Shown here in pieces: positions 1-8,337 of a stretch of 37,372 bases of DNA (position 1 is the stretch's first letter; each line of letters begins with the position of its first letter). The DNA is from Minisyncoccota bacterium. GTDB lineage: Bacteria; Patescibacteriota; Minisyncoccia; Phycocordibacterales; Zambryskibacteraceae. A program made the position numbers and the translations under genes. Location: positions 1 through 37,372 of the forward strand of contig JAGVCW010000017.1 in NCBI GenBank assembly GCA_020059045.1. The letters run 5' to 3'. The notes beneath the pieces were generated by a model. It ran no database searches and was not told the origin of the DNA. It saw only the letters and a program-made list of their open reading frames with translations.

Positions 1-636
1 AATAGCGGGGATGACACCACCTGAAGAGTTTGTTTTGAGGAGTGAGGAGGTGATACTGGTGATCGCAAGAGATGTGGTGGTTGCAGAGGTGGTGGTGGAA
101 GTAGTAAAAATAGCTGTCGAGGGTGTAGTAGCACCAATGGTTGCATCATCAATAGTCCCACCATTAACAGACTTTGCAATAAACGCAGCAGGAACAGCCC
201 CTAAAATTTTTCTAGGGGTCATTTCCCCGTCCCAAGAAGCACTACCTGATGATCCACCAATTTCCACACCCAAATAAAGAGTTTGGTTAAAATTTACACT
301 TGTTAGTACTGTTGAGCTACCAAGCATCACACTAAAAAGTCCGTTGGAAACTGCCACTCTATCACCCAATGCACTACTTCTATCCTCAGTCCAAATTGCA
401 ACTCCACCCGTTGCGGCAGTATATAGAGCAAATCGCATATGATACGTTCCATCTGAAACCGCCACGTTTGATGAGTTTGTAAGCTTACCCTGATAATTAA
501 TCTGTTGATTAAAGTTTGTGGCAGCAAAGGAAGTTTGTACAAAAAACAAACTAGTCATATCAAAAAGGCCAGGCGTCGTAAGCAAAATTACCGCTGTCAA
601 AATTCCTGCTATTACTTTTTTTGAAAAGCTATACAT
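1..636 (-). CDS. Secreted fibre-like surface protein, N-terminal part (runs off window)
   Basis: Open from the ATG at 636 to the window edge, so only the first 212 residues are seen. It starts with a basic stretch and a hydrophobic segment (VIAGILTAVILL) ending near SFAA, which reads as a signal peptide. Residues about 45-160 have the pattern INYQGKL...DGTYHMRF..LYTA..GG..IWTE...LYLGVEIGG...MTPRKILGAVPAAF, known to me from large Patescibacteria surface proteins. A Thr/Ser-rich stretch follows (TTSTTTSATTTS), then LLKTNSSGGVIPAI, like repeats in phage tail-fibre-type adhesins. The start overlaps the stop of the upstream FN3 gene (629-636), so translation is probably coupled and this is the last gene of the surface operon. 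Adhesion or host contact is inference. Confidence 0.8.
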   Translation of the reverse strand, partial: MYSFSKKVIAGILTAVILLTTPGLFDMTSLFFVQTSFAATNFNQQINYQGKLTNSSNVAVSDGTYHMRFALYTAATGGVAIWTEDRSSALGDRVAVSNGLFSVMLGSSTVLTSVNFNQTLYLGVEIGGSSGSASWDGEMTPRKILGAVPAAFIAKSVNGGTIDDATIGATTPSTAIFTTSTTTSATTTSLAITSITSSLLKTNSSGGVIPAI

Positions 637-2215
637 TTATATTACTAACTCGCATTCTTCTCCTGTTTCTGTCGATAACCGATCTAAGAGACTTAAATAA
701 AATCAACGAAACTAAGATAATAAGAAGGATGTTTAAGCGATTCTTGTTTATGATTGTAAGCAGAGTTTGATATACATTATTTTCCTTTTCGAGTCCTACA
801 AGTGCTGTGGCTAATAGGTTCCCTAGGATCTGCTTCAATCCTTGATTTTTGTAATCAACAATAGAAATGTAGACGTTATAGATTCCTGATTCACCAAGTG
901 GACCAATTGTTGCGACATACTTAGTTTTTTCGTCATTTACTCTTAAGAGAAATGAGAAGGTCTTTTCTTTGTCACTTGGATGAGTAAGTGTAACGATAAT
1001 CGATTTTAGAAGTTCTGGAACTTTTTCATAATCAAGTGATACTGTCAGATTCTTCCCGCCATCGACTGTCACCTGTGACTTTCCTGAGAACGTTGTAATC
1101 CTTCTCCCGTCTTGTATGAAATCAAAATCAAGGAATGTAAGTGAATCAATGAGAGGGTGTGTGGTAGGAGACTTAGGCAGTTCATCGTAGATATTTCCAT
1201 CTGGCCCTACCACTTCTCCAGGGAGAAGAACCCTTGCTCTTGCGACTGACCCGGATGAGTACAAACCATTTCTGTCTCTTGCAAATATTGAGTAGTAGTA
1301 AGTCACTCCCACATTTACATCACTGTCTATAATCCCTTCTAGATCTCCTTCATATATAACCTGCCCATCACTCGGATTTGCGGGAAAGAAAACCGTGGAC
1401 CGAAGCAGACGAACTTCTTCAAAATCGGGATCTTTAGGATTTGTCCAGCTAAGTGCGATATCTGCTTGTCGAGCTTGTGCTTTAAAGTCTGTGGGGTTTG
1501 GTACAAACTCACCCATTGGTAATGTAGTGAATGTTAGATTGGAGAGAAAGGTTTTTGTACCGTATCCGTTTGTAACTTCTATACTATAGAAGTATTGTGT
1601 CCCCGGATCTAAACTTATAAGACTTGCCGAGTGAATTGAAGTGTATATTGTCCCTACACTTGTACCCAATTCGTAGTTGTTTGACTTACCCCACGCAAGG
1701 CTCGTTACTGCCGGTTGAGTTGTTTTCCAGGAAATAATTGCCCCAGTTTGAGAAGGAACGACTACCAAATCATATATAAGAGCTTGTGAATGTTGGCCAC
1801 TACCTCCACCTGCACTACTAGATGCTGCAAATGTTGTTGCATTTGCAGACGATGATTGGCTAGATTCATTTGAAGCGGCGTCAACCGCAGAAACAGTATA
1901 CGAGTACGTAGTGCTAGGACTAAGACCGGTATCAGAATGTGTTGAGAGACTTGTAGTTGTAAGAAATACACTGTCTCTATATATCTTATAACCCGTTACC
2001 GCAACATCATCTGTCGATACCGACCAAGAAAGATTGATTTGGGATGATGATACTGCTGTGGCCGAAAGCCCTGTAGGAACTGATGGTGCCGTTACATCTG
2101 ATGAAGTCACCGTAGCTCCAATTTCGAATTGATCTTCTATTGCATATGCATTTGTGAAAGAGCCGAAAACTAGGGTTGACACACATAACAGTGCAATAAA
2201 CTTATTGATAGTCAT
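629..2215 (-). CDS. Secreted fibronectin type III protein with C-terminal membrane anchor
   Basis: 528 residues. A signal peptide (KFIALLCVSTLVFGSFTNAYA) is followed by a clear FN3 domain at about 42-130 (APSVPTGLSATAVSSSQINLSWS...DDVAVTGYKIYRD...YSYTVSAVDAASNES). A second beta-sandwich resembling the N-terminal FN3-like domain of purple acid phosphatases lies at about 145-232 (AIISWKTTQPAVTSLAWG...YFYSIEVTN). A third FN3-like unit lies at about 240-325. Near the end is a hydrophobic helix (ILLIILVSLILF) and a basic tail (RNRRRMR), so the protein is likely anchored outside the membrane. No catalytic residues are recognised. It lies 5 bp after the WxL-like gene and overlaps the next gene by 8 bp. 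Confidence 0.85.
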   Translation of the reverse strand: MTINKFIALLCVSTLVFGSFTNAYAIEDQFEIGATVTSSDVTAPSVPTGLSATAVSSSQINLSWSVSTDDVAVTGYKIYRDSVFLTTTSLSTHSDTGLSPSTTYSYTVSAVDAASNESSQSSSANATTFAASSSAGGGSGQHSQALIYDLVVVPSQTGAIISWKTTQPAVTSLAWGKSNNYELGTSVGTIYTSIHSASLISLDPGTQYFYSIEVTNGYGTKTFLSNLTFTTLPMGEFVPNPTDFKAQARQADIALSWTNPKDPDFEEVRLLRSTVFFPANPSDGQVIYEGDLEGIIDSDVNVGVTYYYSIFARDRNGLYSSGSVARARVLLPGEVVGPDGNIYDELPKSPTTHPLIDSLTFLDFDFIQDGRRITTFSGKSQVTVDGGKNLTVSLDYEKVPELLKSIIVTLTHPSDKEKTFSFLLRVNDEKTKYVATIGPLGESGIYNVYISIVDYKNQGLKQILGNLLATALVGLEKENNVYQTLLTIINKNRLNILLIILVSLILFKSLRSVIDRNRRRMRVSNINV

Positions 2216-2220
2216 GAAAG

Positions 2221-2961
2221 TTATATTGCTACAGCTGTTACTGTAGTAGTTGCTGTGTAACTCCCTGCTCCCTGAGTATTAGAAGCGCCAGATTCTGCCC
2301 TAAACTTCAAGGTTGTGGCTGAACCACTTGGGTAGTTGTCACTTGTCTTAGTAGCAATTAGCTCGTTAGAGGTAGACAAGCCATTCCAACATGAATCAGT
2401 TGTATCTGTTAAGCCAGTATTACATACCGAACCGTTGTCCAAATATTTCTGTACTACGTCACTTCCCTCTGGAGTAAACCCGAATTCAGATGTGGCTGCA
2501 CCAACAGTAAACGAGAAATCCGGGTTTGCCCCCGCAGGCACGTAATCAGAGAAGAAATTTGCACCAGACACTAAAGCCGGAGAGCTTGTTGCTTTAATAT
2601 AAAGCTCGTAACCAGTAGGATTGTCAGTAGTAACAGTTACAGAAGTTGAGCCATTTGCCGTACCTCCTCCACTTGCAGAAATAGATGGTGAAAGAGTTAC
2701 ATCGGATACAGTACTAATGGCAAGATAAGTTGCATCCATTTGCTGGTATCCAGCATTAATTGTGTACGAGGTACTACTTGATGGACCAGTGGCAACTTCG
2801 CCAAAAGTACTCTCACCAACATAATTTGTTGAAGAACCGAATCCTCCACCAAAGTTTACTGAATCAATCTGAATCGAGTAATTAGAGCTAGTCATGCTTG
2901 TTGCGAAAACTCCTTCGAAAGAAACAAGAACAACGAGTAGTAGTAAAAATATTTTATTCAT
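2221..2961 (-). CDS. Secreted beta-rich surface protein, possibly WxL-like
   Basis: 246 residues with an N-terminal signal peptide (NKIFLLLLVVLVSFEGVFA). The rest is rich in Ser, Thr and Gly and beta-type. An early motif (SSNYSIQIDSVNFGGGFGSSTNYVGE) and SYTINAGYQQM occur in many Patescibacteria secreted proteins. The C-terminal half (VTVTTDNPTGYELYIKA...YTATTTVTAVAI) resembles the last strands of WxL cell-surface domains, though a classic pair of WxL motifs is not clear. The start codon overlaps the stop of the DUF916-like gene upstream (ATGA at 2958-2961). In Firmicutes, WxL and DUF916 proteins are encoded together, which supports but does not prove the assignment. Confidence 0.75.
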   Translation of the reverse strand: MNKIFLLLLVVLVSFEGVFATSMTSSNYSIQIDSVNFGGGFGSSTNYVGESTFGEVATGPSSSTSYTINAGYQQMDATYLAISTVSDVTLSPSISASGGGTANGSTSVTVTTDNPTGYELYIKATSSPALVSGANFFSDYVPAGANPDFSFTVGAATSEFGFTPEGSDVVQKYLDNGSVCNTGLTDTTDSCWNGLSTSNELIATKTSDNYPSGSATTLKFRAESGASNTQGAGSYTATTTVTAVAI

Positions 2962-3911
2962 ATTGTCTTTTTACTACGACCGAACCTTCTTTTGTTAACT
3001 AACAAGAACACCACAAACAATGCGATAAGAATTAAGACTAATCCTCGAGGTGAAAGAACAATAAACGTTAGCTCTCTACTGTCGACAAGATCATCATAAC
3101 CACGGTTAACTTCTATTTTTGCCTCATACCGACCAAAGAATCCATTTCCATCAATTGTTACATCTCTTGTTCTAATAGAACCAGGTAGAACAAACCACGG
3201 ATCAAGCACTACTGTCTCTACAGTTTGTCCGATCATATTGGTGAGTACTATGCCACCATATGCATTCAGATGAACGTTCCCAGTATTTTCAACACTAATT
3301 CTTAAAGGAATTTGAGAAGAGAAGAATAACTTTTTTTTATTCTTTGTTTCAAACCCTATAAGTTTCCCACTTTTTGTAACATCACCAGGAACAGTCACGA
3401 ACACCAATGTTGCAATCCTGCCTACCACTGTTGCACCGGTTTGTGCGCGATCACCTTGAACTATTTCTGCCCTCTTTTCTGTTGCACTTACAATTACACT
3501 TCCAAATCTTCCTCCTGGAGTAATATTTGCAGGGAGTGTAATACGAACAGGGATTTGTGCTCTATCACCATGTTCTAGAGTTAACTCAGCTTCAGACACA
3601 AAGAAATAATCAGAAAGTGTTGTGTTGCTCCTGTTTTCTCCCAGAAGCTTTACAGTCTCGGGAGAATTTTCACCGCTCACAAAATCTTCGAAGCCAATAG
3701 TATAGATTTGGGTACTTCCAGTTCTGTTTTCTACAGAAATGTTTATATCTAGGCTATTGCCGGGGAGAATCTCTCTTTCTATTTTGGCCGGGCCAACAAT
3801 AAACCTACCCTCAACGGGAACCCCTTGAAAATGCTCTACAGCATAAGAACTAGCAATAGCTGGAGAAACCAGGAACACAATTATTGTTGTTATGCTTAGA
3901 ACTTTTTTCAT
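2958..3911 (-). CDS. DUF916/WxL-interacting-like membrane protein
   Basis: 317 residues: signal peptide (KVLSITTIIVFLVSPAIASSYA), two Ig-like regions at about 35-150 and 185-275, a C-terminal membrane helix (GLVLILIALFVVFLLV) and a basic tail KRRFGRSKKTI. The first Ig region (ILPGNSLDINISVENRTGSTQIYTIGFEDF...ARITLPANITPGGRFGSVIV-like) matches the style of DUF916 proteins, which hold WxL proteins at the cell wall in Gram-positive bacteria. It is first in the four-gene operon and overlaps the next gene by 4 bp. Holding the following secreted proteins at the surface is inferred from gene order. Confidence 0.75.
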   Translation of the reverse strand: MKKVLSITTIIVFLVSPAIASSYAVEHFQGVPVEGRFIVGPAKIEREILPGNSLDINISVENRTGSTQIYTIGFEDFVSGENSPETVKLLGENRSNTTLSDYFFVSEAELTLEHGDRAQIPVRITLPANITPGGRFGSVIVSATEKRAEIVQGDRAQTGATVVGRIATLVFVTVPGDVTKSGKLIGFETKNKKKLFFSSQIPLRISVENTGNVHLNAYGGIVLTNMIGQTVETVVLDPWFVLPGSIRTRDVTIDGNGFFGRYEAKIEVNRGYDDLVDSRELTFIVLSPRGLVLILIALFVVFLLVNKRRFGRSKKTI

Positions 3912-3962
3912 TTACTTCTTACCTTCAATCTTCTTGCTAATAAATTTCGACCTTTTACTGGA

Positions 3963-4013
3963 CTTCTGCCCAGACCCATTTTTTTGATACTAAAAAATGG
4001 GTCTGGGCAGAAG
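3963..4013. terminator. Long perfect hairpin between surface operon and HTH gene
   Basis: CTTCTGCCCAGACCCA (3963-3978) is repeated inverted as TGGGTCTGGGCAGAAG (3998-4013). A/T pairs extend the stem to about 22 bp around a loop of roughly six bases. It begins exactly where the minus-strand HTH gene stops (4014). The T-run expected of an intrinsic terminator lies inside the stem rather than after it on the minus strand; on the plus strand CTAATTTTT follows. It could be a terminator, an RNA-stabilising hairpin or a small repeat element. Confidence 0.55.
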
Positions 4014-5030
4014 CTAATTTTTAATCGGCACTAATACATATAAGTAGTCATCACCTTGGGATTTTCTCCAGACAGGGGTAATGACACCGCTCGTTCGATC
4101 AGCGGGCTCAATGCTAACTTCGTCTGAAAATGAATCTCTAATTTTTGCAATCGCTGCTTCACGATCCATATCGTCCTCCGTAGGCAGAACAACCAGTCCT
4201 TCGGTAGGTCGAGCATATACATCTGACTTACTTATTTCGACTACCTCTATCTGCATTCCAGTCATAACCAAAATTCTTTTCCTCGTGTCAAGAAATGCGT
4301 CATTCAAAGTTTTGTACACTGCTAGACCAGATTTATCCAAAATAGTTTTCACACCAGAAAAAACACTCGCTTCATATTTAATTCCTCTGTTTACAAAAAT
4401 ATTTTCACTACTAATTTCAAATTTATTCCAAAGTGATTCGTATGCAAGACGAGAGTCTGGATTAACATCTAGTGCAAAATAAAATGCGCTAACTGCCACA
4501 AAAAGTGCAACTACTCCGGACACAAGACGAGGAAAATTCTTTGCTACATATACAACGTGGTCTTTCCTTCTCTCTCTAATGTCATCACTAATTATTTGTG
4601 GCTGAACACTACTTACAAAAGCTGAATCAATTTTTGTTTCTCCCACATCCAGTGAAATCGGTTTGAAAACATCTTCACTAATTTCTGCATGCTCCTCCTG
4701 CCCAATTGTGTTAAAGATAAAATGAGTTGCATCGCGAGGAGACTCTACAATCGAAACATAGTTACTTGCCGGAGCAGGAATTACCTCTGGCTGAATTCTA
4801 CTTACCTTGCGTCTGTATCTTTCTGACTTACCTTGAAGGCCATTGCCAGTAGAATTCTGGTGAGCAATTATCGAGTCATGTGACACATACCAAGATCTCC
4901 CAACCATTCGACAATCAAGTTTCCCACCTCGGCAAAGCTGTCCAATATAATCATTTGAATAGGCCGTTATTTTTGCAGCTCGTCCAGACGAGATGAAACG
5001 CTTACCCTCAAAATAAAGATCATTACCCAT
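4014..5030 (-). CDS. Membrane-anchored helix-turn-helix protein
   Basis: 338 residues. Residues about 10-55 form an HTH/excisionase-type fold (FISSGRAAKITAYSNDYIGQLCRGGKLDCRMVGRSWYVSHDSI), the kind that reads a site with a 'tyr-ser-x-asp-tyr-ile-gly-gln' recognition helix. A single hydrophobic helix follows at about 168-185 (LVSGVVALFVAVSAFYFALD). The rest (about 190-338) is predicted to lie outside the membrane and has no motif I know. Such HTH-plus-one-TM proteins are common in Parcubacteria. Sensing at the envelope with transcription control is inference. It is divergent from a small MerR-like gene across an AT-rich spacer. Confidence 0.8.
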   Translation of the reverse strand: MGNDLYFEGKRFISSGRAAKITAYSNDYIGQLCRGGKLDCRMVGRSWYVSHDSIIAHQNSTGNGLQGKSERYRRKVSRIQPEVIPAPASNYVSIVESPRDATHFIFNTIGQEEHAEISEDVFKPISLDVGETKIDSAFVSSVQPQIISDDIRERRKDHVVYVAKNFPRLVSGVVALFVAVSAFYFALDVNPDSRLAYESLWNKFEISSENIFVNRGIKYEASVFSGVKTILDKSGLAVYKTLNDAFLDTRKRILVMTGMQIEVVEISKSDVYARPTEGLVVLPTEDDMDREAAIAKIRDSFSDEVSIEPADRTSGVITPVWRKSQGDDYLYVLVPIKN

Positions 5031-5334
5031 TCCACTAATTATAGATTTTCAATTAAAAATTAGATACAAAAAAGTGGGGATAAATGATCATTACGTGAAG
5101 ATCATAAACTGCTCAATTTTGGCTCAAAAACTAGGTAATTTTGAATTGTAATTTCAAAAAAACAATTTCAACTACAAAATATATTAATCAAAATTATATC
5201 ACTAAAATATCATTAAAAATTTTAATTCCTATATTTTATATCTTAATAAACCTTAATAAATAGTACTTATGCTTATCCACATATTTAGTATTGTTTATTA
5301 AGCTTTATGTAGTAAAATTAATGATACAAATATT
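5031..5334. promoter_or_regulatory. Very AT-rich divergent spacer with repeated 9-mers and a DnaA-box-like site
   Basis: About 300 bases without a gene between two divergent HTH genes, clearly more AT-rich than its surroundings, with A/T tracts. CTTAATAAA occurs twice in tandem (5242-5250, 5252-5260) and once inverted (TTTATTAAG, 5294-5302). TTATCCACA at 5273-5281 is a perfect match to the DnaA-box consensus, and TGGGGATAA near 5075 differs from its complement by one base. The 9-mers may be operators for one of the two HTH proteins. No clear promoter boxes could be chosen in such AT-rich DNA. Confidence 0.5.
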
Positions 5335-5583
5335 ATGTCATTTAAGGAGCACGTAACTATAAAAGAGGCTGCATATATACTTGGAGTATCCCCACTCACT
5401 CTTAGAAATTGGGATAAGAATGGTAAGTTCCCTGCCCAAAGGCACCCTATGAACAACTACAGGGTCTACAAAATGGATAATTTGCTTAAGGTAATAGAGG
5501 ATATTGACTCAGGAACTGAAAAATCCAACATTAAGAATCGTATGAAGAAGCTTTCGGTTAAACATTTGGAAGATTCTCAATAG
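5335..5583 (+). CDS. Small MerR-type DNA-binding protein
   Basis: 82 residues. The N-terminal half is a winged HTH of the MerR/HTH_17 kind: VTIKEAAYILGVSPLTLRNWDKNGKFPAQRHPMNNYRVYKMDNLLKVI, with the recognition helix at about 20-30 and the wing residues NNYRVY. The C-terminus is a short charged helix (NIKNRMKKLSVKHLED). There is no effector domain, so it is closer to short regulators or excisionase-like factors than to full MerR sensors. It is divergent from the membrane HTH gene, with which it shares the AT-rich region that probably contains its operators. Confidence 0.8.
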   Translation: MSFKEHVTIKEAAYILGVSPLTLRNWDKNGKFPAQRHPMNNYRVYKMDNLLKVIEDIDSGTEKSNIKNRMKKLSVKHLEDSQ

Positions 5584-5728
5584 TAGTTTTACGAAGGTTT
5601 AAATTTTCTCTAAATTTAATGTTTCCTAGTATACCTATATTTTTCCTATCATCTCGGCTAGACGAGTATACTTGTGAAACGTAATTCTTGCCTAATTTAC
5701 TTATTATTTTGCTGTGAAACATTATGTA

Positions 5729-5756
5729 TTGACTAGCCTTTGGTTTGGCGTAACAT
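5729..5756 (+). promoter_or_regulatory. Sigma70-like promoter for the 5843 gene
   Basis: TTGACT (5729-5734), 16-bp spacer, TAACAT (5751-5756). The implied leader of about 80 nt carries a stem-loop, GTAGTGGC (5767-5774) with GCTACTAC (5780-5787), and then GGAGGT as the ribosome-binding site. Confidence 0.6.
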
Positions 5757-5842
5757 ACTTGATGGAGTAGTGGCATTCGGCTACTACCCTGCTCATTCAC
5801 AATCCATAGCCGATGGTTTGACCTAGGCAATTGGAGGTTACC

Positions 5843-6361
5843 ATGGATAATACAGCTGGTACGGCTCCGAGCGCATCTGCTACTGCGTCCGCACTCCTTC
5901 CTATTCTGCATAGTGGAATAATCGTAGTAAGGGTCTTATTTGTGCATCCTCACATCAAGGTGTACCTCTATGCTTTCCCGAGAGTAGGTGTTAAATGTGC
6001 TGTTGTAAAATATGAAAGCCGCCGGTGGATTAATAATACATCTCATATGGTTTTGAGAACTATTTCAATTGAAACGTTTGAACAGGAAATAGAACGCTGG
6101 TTAGAAGAATTTTCCCCACTTTGGTTACGACCTGAGGCAATGGTCGCTGTAGAAAATAATGCGATTGTCCCCATTACAAATCTGAGAGTCAGAGATCACT
6201 TAGTAAAGATTTTGGGCATGCTCGAGCGGAGTCTGGGTTCACCCTCTCGAGAAGATCTCAATTATACACCAGAAGGTGCTATGCTCCATCGGCTGGGAGG
6301 TCTTCTTCACAGTCAACAACTTGAGTTCAGCCATGTTAGGGATTCAATAAACCAATGGTAA
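5843..6361 (+). CDS. Orphan protein of unknown function
   Basis: 172 residues from the ATG at 5843. An upstream in-frame TTG at 5831 is less likely, because GGAGGT (5833-5838) sits 4 nt before the ATG and overlaps the TTG region. I do not recognise the family. The first 20 residues are Ala/Ser/Thr-rich and the middle is mixed alpha/beta (IKVYLYAFPRVGVKCAVVKYE). Then come an acidic-aromatic segment (FEQEIERWLEEFSPLWLRPEAMVAVE) and a helical C-terminus ending ESHVRDSINQW-like. No signal peptide or membrane helix is clear. It has its own promoter, leader hairpin and terminator (6375-6399), so it is a single-gene transcription unit. Confidence 0.65.
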   Translation: MDNTAGTAPSASATASALLPILHSGIIVVRVLFVHPHIKVYLYAFPRVGVKCAVVKYESRRWINNTSHMVLRTISIETFEQEIERWLEEFSPLWLRPEAMVAVENNAIVPITNLRVRDHLVKILGMLERSLGSPSREDLNYTPEGAMLHRLGGLLHSQQLEFSHVRDSINQW

Positions 6362-6374
6362 TGTGAAATACCGA

Positions 6375-6399
6375 GCGACACGAAAGTGTTCGCTTTTTT
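6375..6399 (+). terminator. Intrinsic terminator after the 5843 gene
   Basis: GCGACAC, loop GAAA, then GTGTTCGC (one bulged T) followed directly by TTTTTT. It lies 14 bp after the stop codon. A second small hairpin (ACCCC...GGGGT, about 6407-6424) follows without a T-run. Confidence 0.75.
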
Positions 6400-6506
6400 A
6401 TTTACTACCCCCTATTTAGGGGTGGATATAAATTAGTATATGTATCCAAATAGACACTTTTCTTTTCTATGATAGTATCTGCGGAGAAACCTACCGGGAG
6501 TAGATC

Positions 6507-6794
6507 ATGTTTTACGAAGTCACCATAGCTGAAATGCGCTCCACGATAATGGAGCGCTTCCCTTCTATAACTGCCAGGGAAAGCTTTTTGCCAGGTGATG
6601 AAGTTGCTCACTTACTTTGGATGGCAACACAGATAGAAAATATGATGAGTTGCAGTTTGAAGGATGCAACAAAAGCAGCACGCTGGATTGGCTGGATGCT
6701 TGGTAAGTGTGGAGATCTTGGTTTTTGGGATAATACTCACTCCCAATATCTAGCACGAGAAGATGTAAGATTAAAAAACGACCTTCCACGCTAG
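6507..6794 (+). CDS. Orphan small protein of unknown function
   Basis: 95 residues from an ATG with GGGAG six bases upstream. Family not recognised. It is mostly helical, with a conserved-looking core of Trp and Met (HLLWMATQIENMM...KAARWIGWMLGKCGDLGFW) and two Cys. It is too hydrophilic for a clear membrane helix. Like the preceding gene it sits alone between terminators. It converges with gatB, and the hairpin at 6806-6829 serves as a shared end. Confidence 0.6.
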   Translation: MFYEVTIAEMRSTIMERFPSITARESFLPGDEVAHLLWMATQIENMMSCSLKDATKAARWIGWMLGKCGDLGFWDNTHSQYLAREDVRLKNDLPR

Positions 6795-6805
6795 TCGAAT
6801 TCTTT

Positions 6806-6829
6806 GCCCATTTTCCTAGGGGCTTTTTT
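6806..6829 (+). terminator. Intrinsic terminator after the 6507 gene
   Basis: GCCC, loop of ten bases, GGGC, followed by TTTTTT. It is a short stem 11 bp after the stop codon and abuts the end of the convergent gatB gene. Confidence 0.55.
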
Positions 6830-6830
6830 G

Positions 6831-8267
6831 TTAAGAGATAATACTTTTTATTAAGTCTTTGAGCACTTCAGGATTTGCAGAACCTTTTGAAAGCTTCATC
6901 CCCTGTCCCACTAGAAATTGGAGTGCTGACTCTTTACCAGATTTAAAATCTGCAACAACGGTCGGATTTGTATTTATCACCTCGTTTGCAATTACTCTAA
7001 GATCTCCTTCGTCACTTTTTTGTAATAAATTATTTGTCAGAGCTAAAACCTGAGGATCTTTCTCGTCACTCGAGTACATCATTGCTAAAATATCTTTTGC
7101 TCCACGTGAGGATATACTCCCACCGAAAACCATACTCATAAGCGCTCCGAAGTTCTCGGACGGGATCTTGGGCTCGAGATCTACACTTTCAAAAGAAGTT
7201 TCACTGTCTTTCTTTACAAGACCAGCAAGGTCTGAAGTTATGTAGTTTGAAACAGTTTGTATCTTCTTTGCATCATTACCAAATATTGCCACAAAACTCT
7301 CAAAGTACTTCCCCCAATTTGGGTTTCTGACAAAGACTTCTGCATCTTCAGGTTTTATCAATACTTTCTCTATGAGTCTTTTCCTTTTATCCCAAGGCAG
7401 CTCTGGCAAATGGGTCTTAAGGTGCGAGGGTAGAAATGCCGGTATTTCAGAAATTTTAAGTTTGGGTAGATCTGGATCTGGGAAATATCTATAATCATGT
7501 GAGTCCTCCTTCACTCTCTGTGAGAAAGTTTCCTCCTTCGTTTCATTCCAACCACGAGTCTCTTGAGTGACTGCCTCCCCGTTTTCTAAAAGATCAATAT
7601 GGCGTTTTATCTCATATGCTATGGCTCGCTCGACAGCTCGAAAAGAATTGAGATTCTTAACCTCTACTTTGGTTCCAAGATCATTAGTTTTACTTACAGA
7701 AATGTTGGCTTCTACTCTCATCTCCCCCTTCTCCATGTTGGCTTCCCCTGCTTCTAGTGTCTGAAGTAAAAGCTGAAGTTCTTTTGCAAATTTGGACGCT
7801 TCTTCTGGGGTATGAATCACGGGCTCTGTCACAAGTTCCATTAGAGGTACACCTGCACGATTAAAGTCTACAAGTGAATAATTGTCCTTATGTGTAGAGC
7901 GAGCCGTATCTTCCTCTAAGTGTATTCGAGTTAAAGTGACACCATTCAGACTTCCACCCTTAACCAGAGGATATTTGTACTGACTTATCTGGTAACCCTT
8001 TGGGATGTCTGGGTAAAAGTAATTTTTCCTATCAAACTCCGTAAAATCAGATATTTCTCCACCAAGTGCTACACCCATTCGAAGTACATGCCTTACTGCT
8101 TCCTTGTTTATAACAGGCAGAGTGCCGGGGTAGCCCATACAAATTGGGCAGATATTTACATTGGGCATCTGCTCGTCCGGATCATTCTTAGAGTCACAGA
8201 ACATTTTTGTCTGTGTTGCGAGTTCTGCATGTATCTCAAGGCCAATCGTAGCCTTATATATATCCAT
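6831..8267 (-). CDS. gatB: Aspartyl/glutamyl-tRNA amidotransferase subunit B
   Basis: 478 residues, the usual GatB length. It is the kinase/amidotransferase subunit of GatCAB, which converts Glu-tRNA(Gln), and often Asp-tRNA(Asn), to the correct amide form. It has the family signatures GLEIHAEL (9-16), CPICMGYPGTLP (40-51), FDRKNYFYPDIPKGYQISQ and DFNRAGVPLMELVTEP. The C-terminal YqeY-like tail (about 330-478) ends FLVGQGMKLSKGSANPEVLKDLI, which binds tRNA. gatA and gatC are not in the window. It is the first gene of a minus-strand run of housekeeping genes but lies last in direction after obg. Confidence 0.98.
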   Translation of the reverse strand: MDIYKATIGLEIHAELATQTKMFCDSKNDPDEQMPNVNICPICMGYPGTLPVINKEAVRHVLRMGVALGGEISDFTEFDRKNYFYPDIPKGYQISQYKYPLVKGGSLNGVTLTRIHLEEDTARSTHKDNYSLVDFNRAGVPLMELVTEPVIHTPEEASKFAKELQLLLQTLEAGEANMEKGEMRVEANISVSKTNDLGTKVEVKNLNSFRAVERAIAYEIKRHIDLLENGEAVTQETRGWNETKEETFSQRVKEDSHDYRYFPDPDLPKLKISEIPAFLPSHLKTHLPELPWDKRKRLIEKVLIKPEDAEVFVRNPNWGKYFESFVAIFGNDAKKIQTVSNYITSDLAGLVKKDSETSFESVDLEPKIPSENFGALMSMVFGGSISSRGAKDILAMMYSSDEKDPQVLALTNNLLQKSDEGDLRVIANEVINTNPTVVADFKSGKESALQFLVGQGMKLSKGSANPEVLKDLIKSIIS

Positions 8268-8337
8268 AAAAGTATGATTATCTTAGCAAAGTTCTCTACA
8301 AATTGCCTCCATATATTTCCTGCCTTACGGGTCTAAA

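Noticed and set aside
11-277. 88-residue plus-strand protein at the window start
   Set aside because: It is antisense to the signal-peptide-bearing surface protein frame that runs from 636 to the edge.
5031-5334. Chromosomal replication origin
   Set aside because: Only one perfect DnaA-box match and no dnaA or dnaN nearby. Kept as a regulatory region with an open question.
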